Assembly (NCBI GenBank): GCA_012842085.1 | Contig: DUTM01000013.1 | Span: 186,001-250,000, forward strand | Direction of reading: 5' to 3' | Source: Mycobacteriales bacterium | GTDB taxonomy: Bacteria; Actinomycetota; Actinomycetes; Mycobacteriales; Mycobacteriaceae | Length of the DNA stretch: 64,000 bases | Part shown: one piece after another, positions 16,594 through 26,095 of the stretch | Position numbering within the stretch: the first letter of the stretch is position 1 | Layout: each line of letters starts with the position of its first letter | Notes under the pieces: generated by a model | The model's input: only the letters and a program-made list of their open reading frames with translations | Told to the model about the DNA's origin: nothing | The model's database searches: none | Translations under genes and position numbers: made by a program

Positions 16594-17607
16594 ATGTGGG
16601 AGGTGACGCGCGCGGTCCGCACCTGGTGGGAAAACCATGGCCAGCCGGAGGCACTGTGTGTGGCGCTTTCCGGTGGAGCGGACTCTTTGGCTCTCACTGC
16701 CGGGGCGATTCGCACGGGGGCGCAGGTGACGGCACTTATTGTGGACCATCAACTGCAGGAGGGCTCCGCTGATGTTGCTGCCCATGCGGCACAGCAGGCC
16801 CGCCAACTGGGTTGTGTCGATGCCCGTGTCATTACCGTTACGGTCACGGATTCGGCGAAGCAGGGGATGGAGGCCGCTGCCCGGGCAGTGCGATATCAGG
16901 CTTTGGAGCAACACCGAGCAGGCCAACCGGTGCTTTTGGGCCACACTCAGGACGACCAGGCGGAAACCCTGCTGCTGGGGCTGGTGCGGGGCTCGGGTCC
17001 GCGCGCCATTGCCGGTATGCGGGAGTGGGATGCCCCCTGGGGACGTCCACTGTTGGGGGTGCCCCGTGCCGTCACCCGCGCCGCCTGCGCCGAGCACGGC
17101 ATTGACTACTGGGATGATCCCCATAACGAGGATCCCCGTTTCGCGCGGGTGCGGATCCGCCACGAACTGCTTCCCCTGCTGCGCGACATTGCCAACGCGG
17201 ACGTAACAGCAGCTATTGCCCGCACCGCGGAACTTGTTGCCCAAGACACGGACCATTTGGATGCGATGGCGGCTACCTTGCTGGAGCAGCTGGCAGAGAA
17301 GCCGGTGACGGAGACTGCTGCCGCTGCGCTTGCCCAGCCCGCCGCCGACCTGCCTACTTCGCTTCCCACCCAAGACTTGTCAGAACTGCCACTTCCGCTG
17401 CTCAGCCGGGTGCTACGCAGCTGGGTTCATAGCTGCGGGGGAGCGGATATGGCAGAGCTGAACTATGTGCAGCTGCAAGAACTCCAACGGCTCGTCACCG
17501 ACTGGTCGGGACAAGGGCCGGTGGCTCTCCCCGCAGACAACCGGGTCGCACGCCGCCACAACAAGTTGCTGTTCCTACCGAAAAATGACGAAAAGTTGGG
17601 GAAATAA
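16594..17607 (+). CDS. tilS: tRNA(Ile)-lysidine synthase
   Basis: Converts C34 of the CAU-anticodon tRNA-Ile to lysidine with ATP and lysine, so that AUA is read as isoleucine. The PP-loop SGGADS lies about 28 residues from the ATG at 16594, the usual distance in the family, and GHTQDDQAET and RVRIRHELLP motifs follow. A TGGAGA ribosome site precedes 16594. In-frame codons further upstream (GTG 16516, ATG 16525) lie immediately around the previous stop and lack a ribosome site. Neighbours dacB and hpt match the mycobacterial order. Confidence 0.92.
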   Translation: MWEVTRAVRTWWENHGQPEALCVALSGGADSLALTAGAIRTGAQVTALIVDHQLQEGSADVAAHAAQQARQLGCVDARVITVTVTDSAKQGMEAAARAVRYQALEQHRAGQPVLLGHTQDDQAETLLLGLVRGSGPRAIAGMREWDAPWGRPLLGVPRAVTRAACAEHGIDYWDDPHNEDPRFARVRIRHELLPLLRDIANADVTAAIARTAELVAQDTDHLDAMAATLLEQLAEKPVTETAAAALAQPAADLPTSLPTQDLSELPLPLLSRVLRSWVHSCGGADMAELNYVQLQELQRLVTDWSGQGPVALPADNRVARRHNKLLFLPKNDEKLGK

Positions 17608-17673
17608 CTTGTGGTTGACTACTCTCAAATGTGTACTCGCACCCGCGGATAACCTCTCTTTTCCAGGAAGCTG

Positions 17674-18258
17674 ATGACTACTGTGCAGCCCACTACCCCC
17701 GCTTTCTGCGCCGCCGATATCGCCCGTGTTCTGATCGACGAAGAGACTCTCAGCAGTCGCGTCCGTGAACTGGCCGAAGCTACCTCCGAGCGGCACAAAG
17801 ATGATCCCCAAGACCTCATTTTGGTGTGTGTGCTGAAAGGTGCCGTCATTTTCCTGACGGACTTCTGCCGCCATCTCAATATCCCCTGCGAGATGGAATT
17901 CATGGCGGTGGCTTCCTACGGCTCCGGCACCACCTCCTCGGGTGTGGTTCGTATCTTGAAAGACCTGGACCGGGACATTGCTGGCCGCGATGTGGTGATC
18001 GTCGAGGACATTATTGACTCCGGACTCACCCTGTCTTGGCTGATCCGCAACCTGGCTGCCCGCAACCCCCGCAGCCTGGAAGTTGTGACCTTGCTGCGGA
18101 AACCGAAAGCCATGAATGCCGACATTGAATGCGCCGATGTTGGTTTCGACATTCCCGACGAGTTTGTCGTGGGCTACGGGTTGGACTATGCGGAGGCCTA
18201 CCGCACCCTGCCCTATATTGGTCTTCTGAAACCCGCAATTTACGAAAATAAAAACTAA
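17674..18258 (+). CDS. hpt: Hypoxanthine (guanine) phosphoribosyltransferase
   Basis: Purine salvage enzyme of 194 residues that transfers phosphoribose from PRPP to hypoxanthine or guanine. The PRPP-binding motif [14 protein letters not shown] is intact, and the [10 protein letters not shown] loop and the C-terminal [11 protein letters not shown] substrate loop are present. AGGAAG precedes the ATG. Placed between tilS and ftsH as in mycobacteria. Confidence 0.95.
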   Translation: MTTVQPTTPAFCAADIARVLIDEETLSSRVRELAEATSERHKDDPQDLILVCVLKGAVIFLTDFCRHLNIPCEMEFMAVASYGSGTTSSGVVRILKDLDRDIAGRDVVIVEDIIDSGLTLSWLIRNLAARNPRSLEVVTLLRKPKAMNADIECADVGFDIPDEFVVGYGLDYAEAYRTLPYIGLLKPAIYENKN

Positions 18259-18355
18259 AAAAGAACCCGTTAAGCAGTGGTAATGCTAGAGTTTCAGCAC
18301 TCTGTATTATGTACGTAGAAGGGATGGGCCGCACCCCCTAAAGCGCCCGTACAGC

Positions 18356-20419
18356 ATGGACCGTAAGAAACTATTTCGCAATATAGGCATTATTGCCTTC
18401 CTCGTATTGTTGCTCGTCGGCATGTCCTTTTTCGGCAAACAAGGAGAGACAGACTACCGCAACGTCAATACCTCCGTCGCGATTGCCCAAATAAAGAAAG
18501 GCAACGTCAAGAAGGTAGTGATCGAGGATCGCGAACAGGTTCTCAAACTCGACCTCAAGAAGGGCATTAAAGAACCGCCCTCCAACCTGAAAGAACTGGG
18601 ACTCGACGAAAAGGACATCGACAAGACCGTCCACATCACCGCCCAGTACCCGATGGGTGTTGCGCGCGACCTCTTCGCCCTCCTGGAAGACACCAAAGAC
18701 GCGGACTACAACACCGAAGTCCACGAATCCAGCTGGTTCATGCAGGCCCTCATCTACATCGGGCCCACCCTACTGCTCCTTGCTCTCCTCTTCTGGTTCT
18801 TTGCCCGCATGCAAAAAGGCGGACCCATGTCGTTCGGCAAATCTACTGCCAGCGGCATCAATAAGGACCGCCCCAAGACCACCTTCGATGATGTTGCCGG
18901 TGAGGATGAGGCGGTGGAGGAACTCCGCGAAATTAAAGACTTCCTGCAGCATCCGGAGCGCTACGAAAAACTGGGCGCCAAGATCCCCCGCGGTGTCCTC
19001 CTCTACGGGCCACCCGGAACCGGTAAAACCCTGTTGGCGCGTGCTGTGGCAGGCGAAGCAGAAGTACCGTTCTTCACCATCTCCGGTTCGGACTTTGTGG
19101 AAATGTTCGCCGGTGTGGGTGCCTCCCGCGTGCGCGATCTGTTTGAACAGGCTAAGAAAAACAGCCCCGCCATCATTTTCATCGACGAGATTGATGCCGT
19201 CGGCCGCCAGCGTGGCGCTGGTATCGGTGGCGGACACGACGAACGCGAACAGACCCTCAACCAGCTGCTGGTGGAGATGGATGGTTTCGACGATCGCCAA
19301 GACGTCATTTTGATGGCCGCCACCAACCGGGTTGACGTGCTCGACCCGGCCTTGCTGCGCCCGGGCCGCTTCGACCGGCAGGTTCCGGTCGTCAACCCCG
19401 ACCTCAAGGGACGCGCCGAAATTCTGAAAGTGCACGCCAAAGGCAAACCCTTCACCAAGGACTGCGACCTGAAAGCACTGGCCAAACGTACCGTTGGTTT
19501 CTCTGGTGCGGACCTCGCCAACGTGCTCAATGAGGCCGCCTTGCTTACTGCCCGCCAAAACCAGAAGGCCATCACTCCCGAAAACTTGGAGGAAGCCACC
19601 GACCGCGTGATCGGCGGTCCACGCCGCAAAGGCAAGATTATTTCCGAGAAGGAAAAGAAGGTGACGGCCTACCACGAGGCGGGCCACACCATCTGCGCCT
19701 GGGCAATGCCCCAAATGGATCCGGTCTACAAGGTCACCATCCTGCCCCGTGGCCGCACCGGCGGTTTCTCCATGGTGGCAGGGGAGGACGACTCTGGACT
19801 GCGCACCCGCACCCAGCTGCTCGGCCAGATTGTGTTCGCCATGGGTGGTCGTACCGCCGAAGAACTAGTGTTCGCGGAACCCACCACTGGTGCCTCCAAC
19901 GATATTGAGCAGGCCACCAAGATTGCCCGCGCCATGGTGTGCGAATGGGGCATGAGCGAGAAGATCGGTCCCGTCAAATATGGGGAAGAGGAAGGCGACC
20001 CGTTCCTGGGACGTGCCCTCGGCTCCAAAGCGGACTACTCCCACGAGGTCGCCCGCGACATTGATGAGGAAGTCCACCGCATTATTGACGTGTGCCACAC
20101 TGAAGCTTGGGCCACTCTCAACCAGTACCGCGAGTATTTAGACAAGCTGGCTTTCGAACTCTTGGAGAAGGAAACGCTGCGTCGTCCCGACCTGGAAAAG
20201 ATCCTGGCAGGCGTCGCCAAGCGCCCCCGCATCACCGAATTTGATGACTTTGGGGAGCGCATCCCATCCACCATCCCGCCAGTGAAAACCCCGGGCGAGT
20301 TGGCCCGCGAACAGGGCGAAGAGTGGCCGCCTAAAGAAACCCCCGCCGAGGACCCGGCGGATGAACCCGCTGCCGCACCCAACAGTGATGACGACAGCTC
20401 CACCACAGAGGACAAGTAG
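18356..20419 (+). CDS. ftsH: ATP-dependent zinc metalloprotease FtsH
   Basis: Membrane-anchored AAA+ protease, 687 residues, degrading misfolded or regulatory membrane proteins. Two membrane helices (about 8-26 and 127-147) flank a small extracytoplasmic domain. They are followed by Walker A GPPGTGKT (about 218-225), Walker [11 protein letters not shown], the second region of homology, and the zinc site HEAGH at about 440-444. The C-terminus is an acidic Pro/Glu/Asp-rich tail of about 50 residues. No clear ribosome site precedes the ATG. folE starts seven bases after the stop, so the fol genes are probably co-transcribed. Confidence 0.96.
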   Translation: MDRKKLFRNIGIIAFLVLLLVGMSFFGKQGETDYRNVNTSVAIAQIKKGNVKKVVIEDREQVLKLDLKKGIKEPPSNLKELGLDEKDIDKTVHITAQYPMGVARDLFALLEDTKDADYNTEVHESSWFMQALIYIGPTLLLLALLFWFFARMQKGGPMSFGKSTASGINKDRPKTTFDDVAGEDEAVEELREIKDFLQHPERYEKLGAKIPRGVLLYGPPGTGKTLLARAVAGEAEVPFFTISGSDFVEMFAGVGASRVRDLFEQAKKNSPAIIFIDEIDAVGRQRGAGIGGGHDEREQTLNQLLVEMDGFDDRQDVILMAATNRVDVLDPALLRPGRFDRQVPVVNPDLKGRAEILKVHAKGKPFTKDCDLKALAKRTVGFSGADLANVLNEAALLTARQNQKAITPENLEEATDRVIGGPRRKGKIISEKEKKVTAYHEAGHTICAWAMPQMDPVYKVTILPRGRTGGFSMVAGEDDSGLRTRTQLLGQIVFAMGGRTAEELVFAEPTTGASNDIEQATKIARAMVCEWGMSEKIGPVKYGEEEGDPFLGRALGSKADYSHEVARDIDEEVHRIIDVCHTEAWATLNQYREYLDKLAFELLEKETLRRPDLEKILAGVAKRPRITEFDDFGERIPSTIPPVKTPGELAREQGEEWPPKETPAEDPADEPAAAPNSDDDSSTTEDK

Positions 20420-20426
20420 CAACAAA

Positions 20427-21011
20427 ATGGCATACGGAGAATACGACTTCGATCGAGTAACGGCTGCGATCCGGGAACTCCTCATCGGACTTGGGGAAGA
20501 CCCCGACCGGGAGGGTTTGAAAGATACTCCCACCCGGGTGGCCCGCGCCTACACCGAAATTTTTGGTGGCCTCCACGAAGATCCCTCTGAAGTGCTCGCC
20601 ACCAGTTTCACCGAAGGCTACGATGAGCTGGTTTTGGTGCGCGACATTCCGGTCTACAGCATGTGCGAACACCACTTGCTGCCTTTTCACGGGGTCGCCC
20701 ACATCGGATATATCCCCAACGAGGATGGCCGCATCACGGGGCTGTCCAAACTTGCCCGGCTAGTGGACCTTTACGCAAAACGCCCGCAGGTGCAGGAGCG
20801 CCTCACCGGCCAGGTCGCCGACTCCATCATGGAGCGCCTCAACGCGCGCGGTGCCATTGTGGTTATTGAATGTGAGCACCTGTGCATGTCGATGCGCGGC
20901 ATCCGCAAACCCGGCTCCATCACCACCACCTCCGCTATTCGTGGCTATCTGCGTTCCAACGCGAAAGCCCGTGCCGAAGCTATCTCTCTTATTCGTGATC
21001 CTCGCATGTAG
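20427..21011 (+). CDS. folE: GTP cyclohydrolase I
   Basis: First enzyme of tetrahydrofolate synthesis, forming dihydroneopterin triphosphate from GTP; 194 residues. Zinc ligands lie in [10 protein letters not shown] and ECEHLCM; GLSKLAR and QVQERLT motifs are present. The ATG at 20427 gives the canonical N-terminus (helix, then [16 protein letters not shown]). Frames reaching back to 20361 overlap ftsH and are not needed. First gene of the folE-folP-folB-folK block. Confidence 0.95.
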   Translation: MAYGEYDFDRVTAAIRELLIGLGEDPDREGLKDTPTRVARAYTEIFGGLHEDPSEVLATSFTEGYDELVLVRDIPVYSMCEHHLLPFHGVAHIGYIPNEDGRITGLSKLARLVDLYAKRPQVQERLTGQVADSIMERLNARGAIVVIECEHLCMSMRGIRKPGSITTTSAIRGYLRSNAKARAEAISLIRDPRM

Positions 21012-21032
21012 AGACCTTAGGAAGTGCCAGCT

Positions 21033-21917
21033 ATGACGACATCCACCACCCGCATTCAGTTGGACACCTCACAATGCCAAGTGATGGGCATCCTCAACAT
21101 CACGCCCGATTCTTTCTCCGACGGTGGCCGCTGGAACAATATGGACGCTGCCCTGCAGCACGCCCACGACATGGTGGCTCAAGGTGCGGACATTATCGAC
21201 ATTGGTGGCGAATCCACGCGTCCCGGAGCGCAGCGGGTGACGGCGGAGGAGGAACTGCAGCGGGTTGTTCCGATCGTTAAAGAGCTGCACGCAGCCGGTA
21301 TTTCGGTCAGTGTTGACACCATGCGTGCCAACGTTGCCGCTGCTGCTGCGGCCGCCGGCGCTGACCTCATCAACGATGTTTCCGGTGGGCAAGCCGACCC
21401 GGATATGCGGAAAGTGGTGGCCGACGCCGAGCTTCCCTACTGCATTATGCACTGGGAAACCAACCGTTTCGGGGATGCTGCTGGCGCCACCTACCAGGGC
21501 GACAATATCGCCAAAGTGGTGCGCTTCGAACTGGCTAACCTTGTGGACGACGCCCTCACCGCCGGCATCCACGAAGACAATATTGTGTTGGACCCCGGCC
21601 TGGGTTTCGCCAAAACCCGCGACCAGGATTGGGAGCTGCTGCGTGACCTCCCGCTCCTCAACCAGCTCGGATACCCAGTTCTGGTGGGTGCCAGCCGCAA
21701 GCGTTTCCTAGGGGAGCTGCTTGCCGACGCGGTCCCCGCACACCAGGATGAACCACCCGCCCCCACCATGCGCGACAGTGCCACCGCCGCCATCTCCCTG
21801 CTTTCCGCCCTCAACGATGCTTGGTGTGTGCGGGTCCACGACGTCCCCTCCACCGTTTCCGCCCTTGCTGTTGCCCGCGCCTGGACACTGGGGCGCAACC
21901 CTTACCGTCAGGAGTGA
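21033..21917 (+). CDS. folP: Dihydropteroate synthase
   Basis: Condenses p-aminobenzoate with hydroxymethyl-dihydropterin diphosphate; the sulfonamide target. TIM-barrel motifs: MGILNITPDSFSDGG, DIGGESTRPGA, LDPGLGFAKT and VGASRKRFLG. AGGAAG (21018-21023) is nine bases before ATG 21033, preferred over the GTG at 21024 that directly abuts it. 294 residues, the usual length. Confidence 0.95.
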   Translation: MTTSTTRIQLDTSQCQVMGILNITPDSFSDGGRWNNMDAALQHAHDMVAQGADIIDIGGESTRPGAQRVTAEEELQRVVPIVKELHAAGISVSVDTMRANVAAAAAAAGADLINDVSGGQADPDMRKVVADAELPYCIMHWETNRFGDAAGATYQGDNIAKVVRFELANLVDDALTAGIHEDNIVLDPGLGFAKTRDQDWELLRDLPLLNQLGYPVLVGASRKRFLGELLADAVPAHQDEPPAPTMRDSATAAISLLSALNDAWCVRVHDVPSTVSALAVARAWTLGRNPYRQE

Positions 21918-21922
21918 CCGCC

Positions 21923-22324
21923 ATGTCGTCCACCACTGCCCCCACACCCCGCCACCTGGACTGCATCCAGATAACTGGCATTGCCGCCCACGCCTACCAC
22001 GGGGTGGAAGATTTCGAAAAGAAGGACGGCCAAGCGTTCTCCATTGATCTGCGCTGCTGGCTGGACACCCGAGAGGCAGGGGCTAGCGACGACCTCCGCC
22101 ACACCATCAACTACGCCGAGATCAGCCGCCAAGCCTACAATTTCCTCACAGGCCGTTCCGTTGACCTCCTGGAAACCGTCGCCCACCGCATTGCCCTGGA
22201 GCTGCTGGAAACCCACATGCTTATGCAAGAGGTGGAGGTGACGGTACATAAACCCCACGCCCCCATCCCAGTCCCCTTCGACGACGTCGCCGTCACCGTC
22301 CGTCGCACCCGGGAAGACCTCTAA
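21923..22324 (+). CDS. folB: Dihydroneopterin aldolase
   Basis: Makes 6-hydroxymethyl-dihydropterin from dihydroneopterin; 133 residues. Motifs: AYHGVEDFEKKDGQ, TINYAEISRQ, SVDLLETVAHRIA and VTVHKPHAPIP. The ribosome site AGGAG overlaps the end of folP and the start lies five bases past that stop, indicating translational coupling. Confidence 0.95.
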   Translation: MSSTTAPTPRHLDCIQITGIAAHAYHGVEDFEKKDGQAFSIDLRCWLDTREAGASDDLRHTINYAEISRQAYNFLTGRSVDLLETVAHRIALELLETHMLMQEVEVTVHKPHAPIPVPFDDVAVTVRRTREDL

Positions 22325-22328
22325 CCGC

Positions 22329-22859
22329 ATGACCACCGCGCTTCTCTCCCTCGGCAGCAACCTGGGGGATCCGTATGCGCAACTGCAAGCCGCCCACCAG
22401 TTTTTCGCGCCCTGGACGGTGGCTGCCTCACCCATCTACCGCACCGCACCCTGGGGAGTCACCAACCAGCCGGATTTCCGCAACACTGCACTGCTGGTGA
22501 CGGATCCGGAAGCCACCCCCGACACCTGGCTGCAACGCGCCCACACCGCGGAAACTAAAGCCCACCGGGAACGCACCCAGAAATGGGGTCCCCGCACCCT
22601 CGACGTGGACATTATCGCCTGTTGGGACACCGACAGCGGCACCCCCTATGTGCAGGACGATCCGCACCTCACTCTCCCTCACCCACGGGCACGGGAGCGC
22701 GCATTCGTCCTGATTCCTGCCCTCCAGGTGCTCACCGACGCCGCCCCCACTAGCCCCCTCATCCCCGAGTTTCAGCAAGCTCTCGAGGATCTGCCAGCGA
22801 CACAGCGAGCAGGGGTTAGACTAGATAATCCAGATGAACCTTTAGGAGGTGCACCGTGA
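22329..22859 (+). CDS. folK: Hydroxymethyl-dihydropterin pyrophosphokinase
   Basis: Transfers pyrophosphate from ATP to hydroxymethyl-dihydropterin, feeding FolP. Motifs: LSLGSNLGDP at the N-terminus, ETKAHRERTQKWGPRTLDVDII and LPHPRARERAFVL. 176 residues. It begins four bases after folB and its stop overlaps the GTG start of the next gene (GTGA), so the whole block reads as one operon. Confidence 0.95.
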   Translation: MTTALLSLGSNLGDPYAQLQAAHQFFAPWTVAASPIYRTAPWGVTNQPDFRNTALLVTDPEATPDTWLQRAHTAETKAHRERTQKWGPRTLDVDIIACWDTDSGTPYVQDDPHLTLPHPRARERAFVLIPALQVLTDAAPTSPLIPEFQQALEDLPATQRAGVRLDNPDEPLGGAP

Positions 22860-23395
22860 CCGATCCCCAGGAACAGCCTGAGCTGCCTCCCGAAGACGAC
22901 AACCGAATGCACCTCACCTCGATCAGCAGTCTGGTAGTGTGCGCCGCCGTCGCCACCCTGCTGACCTGGCTTTTGGTGCGATTTTTCTATAGCAGCCTGG
23001 CCGACTTCAGCATTACGGTGAGCCTCCCGATCCTCATTTTGGCGGTAGTGGACTTCGTCCTGGCCTGGTATATCCGCCGCAGCATTAAAGACAACAAGCT
23101 GGGGCAGGACCGTCACCAACTGCACCCGCTGCACGCCGCCCGTGCCCTCGCCATGGGGCGTGCCTCCGCCTGGGCGGGAGCAGTGTTTGTGGGAGTCGGG
23201 GTCGGCTCGGGACTGTACGTGTGGCCCCGTGCAGATGTGTTGATGGCGGCCAAGTCAGACACCCCGGGAGTCATTGCGTTTGCCGTAACAGGACTCCTTT
23301 TGGCGATTGGCGGATTAGTATTAGAACGGTCGTGTCGCGTCCCTCCCTCCGGAATCGAAGGCGAGAAAGTTAACGGCGCAGCCACGGCGTCATGA
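22856..23395 (+). CDS. DUF3180 family membrane protein
   Basis: 179-residue protein with four predicted membrane helices in two hairpins (about 22-45, 51-71, 97-122, 134-153) separated by a basic loop. This position, immediately after folK, is where DUF3180 proteins lie in mycobacteria (Rv3605c). The start is GTG at 22856 with a strong ribosome site (TAGGAGG), overlapping the folK stop. Function unknown; the conserved linkage suggests a link to folate or pantothenate metabolism or simply shared transcription. Confidence 0.85.
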   Translation: MTDPQEQPELPPEDDNRMHLTSISSLVVCAAVATLLTWLLVRFFYSSLADFSITVSLPILILAVVDFVLAWYIRRSIKDNKLGQDRHQLHPLHAARALAMGRASAWAGAVFVGVGVGSGLYVWPRADVLMAAKSDTPGVIAFAVTGLLLAIGGLVLERSCRVPPSGIEGEKVNGAATAS

Positions 23396-23427
23396 ATTGA
23401 GCTATTCAACCAGGTATCCTCAAAACT

Positions 23428-25212
23428 ATGAGTGCACCAAATACAAACGATGCGGAAAAAAGGACGGCACCCCGCAATAGCCGTTCTGCTTCACATTCGA
23501 CGTGGCCCACCATGGCGGTGGTGCTGCTAGTCGTTTTGGCGCTTGTCGCCACCGTCACCATGCTGGTGACGTCCTCCGCTATGTGGGCCCGAATTGCTGT
23601 TGTGGTTGCACTCTGGGCTGCAGTTTTGGGCGCTTTCGTGATGATGTATTACCAGCGTCGCGCCAACCAAGTAAATGTTCGTGCGGGACTCATGGCGGAA
23701 GATTATCAACGCCAATTGCAGCGCGAAATCGACAAATACGATGAGCAAGAATCCCAGCGCCGGGCCGAGATCGAAGAGGCCGCCCGCCTGGAGATGGAAC
23801 AGTTGCGCACCGAGCTTACAGCTATGCGTATCCAGCTCAGCCAAATGTTTGGCCCCGAATTTGATGAACAGTTAGCCATTGGGGATGGCACTGGCGACTT
23901 CTTCTACCCGTACGACAACTATGACGGCTACGGGGATTACGGCGACTATTCGTATGGCGATTACGGCCAGTACGGTGACGGCTACGGGGCACCGGGCGAC
24001 TACCCGGATGGCTACGGCATGGATGACAATGTCGCCGAAGCCGAGGTTGTGCACGAAACCCAGGACGAAGATGCCGAAGCTGTGCGACGTTTCGAGCAGG
24101 AACGTGAGCAGCGCACCGCGCAGCAAGAAATGGCTCGCTTCCAAGAAGAGAAAGCTGAGCAGGAACGCCTGGCTAAGGCACGCGAAGCCGCCGAGCGGGA
24201 AGCCCGCGAAATGGCTGAAAAGCGAGCGGCAGAGGAGCGCGCTGCGGAAGAACGTGCCGCGGAGGAGCGCCGTAAGGCCGAAGAGGAACGCCGCGAACGC
24301 GAACGGGCAGCTGAGGAGCGCCGCAAGGAGCAAGAACGGATTGCCGCAGAACGCGAGCGCGAACGTGCAGAACGGCAAGCTGCTGCCGAGCGCCGCGCCG
24401 AGCAGGAACGCCGCGCTGAAGAAGAGCGCCGCAAAGCAGAGGAACGTCGGAAAGCCGAAGAGAAGAAACGTCAGGAAGAGCAACGCCGCAAGGCTGCCGC
24501 TGACGCCGCCCGCCGCGCAGAAGAAGAGGAAGCAGCTCGCCGGAAAGCCGAAGAGGAACGTTTGGCGGAAGAAGAACGCCGGGCCGCAGCCTACCGAGCT
24601 GCCGCCGCAACCAGCCGCCGCTACGCCGACAGTGCAGCTTCCTCGTCCTCAGCGGATGATGACTATGTGCCGCGTCGGGTGCGCCGCTCCACCGAGGACA
24701 CACCCACCTTTAGTTTCGGGGACAGCAGCGCTACCGAAACCAGCTACAAGCCACGCCGCGTGAGGGAAGAAGAACCGGCCGCGCCGGCCGCTCAGGCTCC
24801 CGCACCACCCCGTAAGAAGGAAGAGAGCTCCAGCCGCGCCGCCAAACGCAAGAAAGACGGCTGGCCGGACTTCTCCACCAACTTTGAAGCTCCCTCCGCG
24901 CCAAAAATTGACTGGTCCGACATGGGAGACGACAGTCCCTTTAGCCCCAGCTCCTATAGTTCCCCTGGTTTGGCGGATATTAGCAGCCCCACTAAGGAGA
25001 CCACTCCCCGCAGCGACAGTAGCGCTAGCACCGAATATGTGGGACGGCGCCACCGCAGTGCCGACAGCGACACGGACACCGGCTACCAACCGCGCCGCAG
25101 CGCGGAAGGACGTCGGGCTGCACCAGAGGCGGATTCCGAGAGCACGAACCAAGGCGCCCACACCAGTGGACTTAGCCTTGCTGAAATTATGAAACGGCTA
25201 GAAAACAGCTAA
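23428..25212 (+). CDS. Membrane protein with Tyr/Gly-rich segment and long charged coiled coil (DUF6779-like)
   Basis: 594 residues. Two membrane helices near the N-terminus (about 28-75) are followed by a helix (95-145), then a tyrosine/glycine/aspartate-rich stretch (about 155-195, repeating G-D-Y units). A very long Glu/Ala/Arg coiled coil follows (about 205-390), then a disordered Ser/Pro/Arg tail with recurring Y.PRR motifs (YVPRRVRR, YKPRRVR, YVGRRHR, YQPRRS). Position between the DUF3180 gene and panC matches DUF6779 proteins of mycobacteria (Rv3604c region), but the coiled coil and Tyr-rich stretch are far more extended than I would expect. Function unknown; likely a cell-envelope scaffold on the cytosolic side. 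Confidence 0.75.
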   Translation: MSAPNTNDAEKRTAPRNSRSASHSTWPTMAVVLLVVLALVATVTMLVTSSAMWARIAVVVALWAAVLGAFVMMYYQRRANQVNVRAGLMAEDYQRQLQREIDKYDEQESQRRAEIEEAARLEMEQLRTELTAMRIQLSQMFGPEFDEQLAIGDGTGDFFYPYDNYDGYGDYGDYSYGDYGQYGDGYGAPGDYPDGYGMDDNVAEAEVVHETQDEDAEAVRRFEQEREQRTAQQEMARFQEEKAEQERLAKAREAAEREAREMAEKRAAEERAAEERAAEERRKAEEERRERERAAEERRKEQERIAAERERERAERQAAAERRAEQERRAEEERRKAEERRKAEEKKRQEEQRRKAAADAARRAEEEEAARRKAEEERLAEEERRAAAYRAAAATSRRYADSAASSSSADDDYVPRRVRRSTEDTPTFSFGDSSATETSYKPRRVREEEPAAPAAQAPAPPRKKEESSSRAAKRKKDGWPDFSTNFEAPSAPKIDWSDMGDDSPFSPSSYSSPGLADISSPTKETTPRSDSSASTEYVGRRHRSADSDTDTGYQPRRSAEGRRAAPEADSESTNQGAHTSGLSLAEIMKRLENS

Positions 25213-25234
25213 ACCGAAGAAAGCCTCACCGCCT

Positions 25235-26086
25235 ATGCAGCCCCCAAATCCTGGATACCATCCAGGCACTGTCACCTGCCATACCCAACCCGACACCATC
25301 GCCCAGGTGGTGCGTGCACTCCACAAAACAGCCCGCACCGTAATACTTGTTCCCACCCGCGGACACTTGCACGCGGGGCACCGGGGAGTCATTGAAATGG
25401 CGGCGCGGGTACCGGGAAGCGTAGTTGTTGTGGCTGCCGTCAGCCCCGACAATAGCCATCTGGAACACCGCGACACCGACATTGCTTTCTTAAAAGAAAT
25501 GCAGCACCCGACGGTGTCTCTCTACTTTTCCCCCGACTATGCTGATCTTTTCCCACAGGGGATGCGCACCCTCATCAGCACCGACTTTCCCAACAAGGAA
25601 CTCGTTCCACCCCCAGGGTTGGAGGAATCCATTACCCGGCTGGTGGCGCTCACCCAGATCACCCGTCCGGATCGGGTGTTTGTGGGGGAACGGGATTTTC
25701 ATCAGCTGGTGGCGCTGCGCCATGCTTTCCGCGACCTGTCTATCCCGGCCAGCATCACTGCGGTCAACACGTTAAGGGACAGTAACGGGATGGCATTAAG
25801 CCAGCACAACCAGGATGAACATTATGCGCCTGCCCTTGCGCTCTCCGCCGCCCTGGTGGCCGGGGCACATAATGTCCGGTTCGGCAAAGAGGCAGTCATT
25901 GAGGCTGCTCGTGGCGTGTTGGAAGCAGAACCGGGATTAAAAAACGTCTCTGCGGTGTTGGTGGATTATGACTTGAATGTTGCCCCGGAAGAGGGTGACA
26001 CCAGGCTGCTTGTTACGGCACAATTAGCCGATGACACCTACTGCCATGACAATGTGGGGCTACTGATTGTCCCCGCGGAAGGATAA
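25235..26086 (+). CDS. panC: PanC-like protein (degenerate pantothenate synthetase)
   Basis: 283 residues in the panC position of the conserved gene order, with the PanC fold recognisable throughout (VILVPTRGHLHAGH, VFVGERDFHQL, LVDYDLN). Pantothenate synthetase joins pantoate and beta-alanine with ATP. Compared with M. tuberculosis PanC, the two ATP-site histidines remain (H46, H49). However, the FVNPxQF motif carrying Asn69/Gln72 is replaced (VAAVSPDNSH), catalytic Lys160 is Arg153, SSRN is SQHN, and the HFxGVxTVV pantoate motif is not recognisable. The reading frame is intact. Either it has lost activity or it serves a changed reaction. The genes that follow panC in mycobacteria (panD, coaX) are absent. 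Confidence 0.75.
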   Translation: MQPPNPGYHPGTVTCHTQPDTIAQVVRALHKTARTVILVPTRGHLHAGHRGVIEMAARVPGSVVVVAAVSPDNSHLEHRDTDIAFLKEMQHPTVSLYFSPDYADLFPQGMRTLISTDFPNKELVPPPGLEESITRLVALTQITRPDRVFVGERDFHQLVALRHAFRDLSIPASITAVNTLRDSNGMALSQHNQDEHYAPALALSAALVAGAHNVRFGKEAVIEAARGVLEAEPGLKNVSAVLVDYDLNVAPEEGDTRLLVTAQLADDTYCHDNVGLLIVPAEG

Positions 26087-26095
26087 CCACACGCC

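Noticed and set aside
15419-16654. 411-codon open frame antisense to the second PBP4 gene
   Set aside because: Same reason: antisense shadow of a gene with all three catalytic motifs.
23890-24030. CRISPR-like or tandem DNA repeat
   Set aside because: The repetitive GGCTAC/GACTAC pattern lies inside a coding frame and encodes Gly-Asp-Tyr units; there are no conserved direct repeats with unique spacers.
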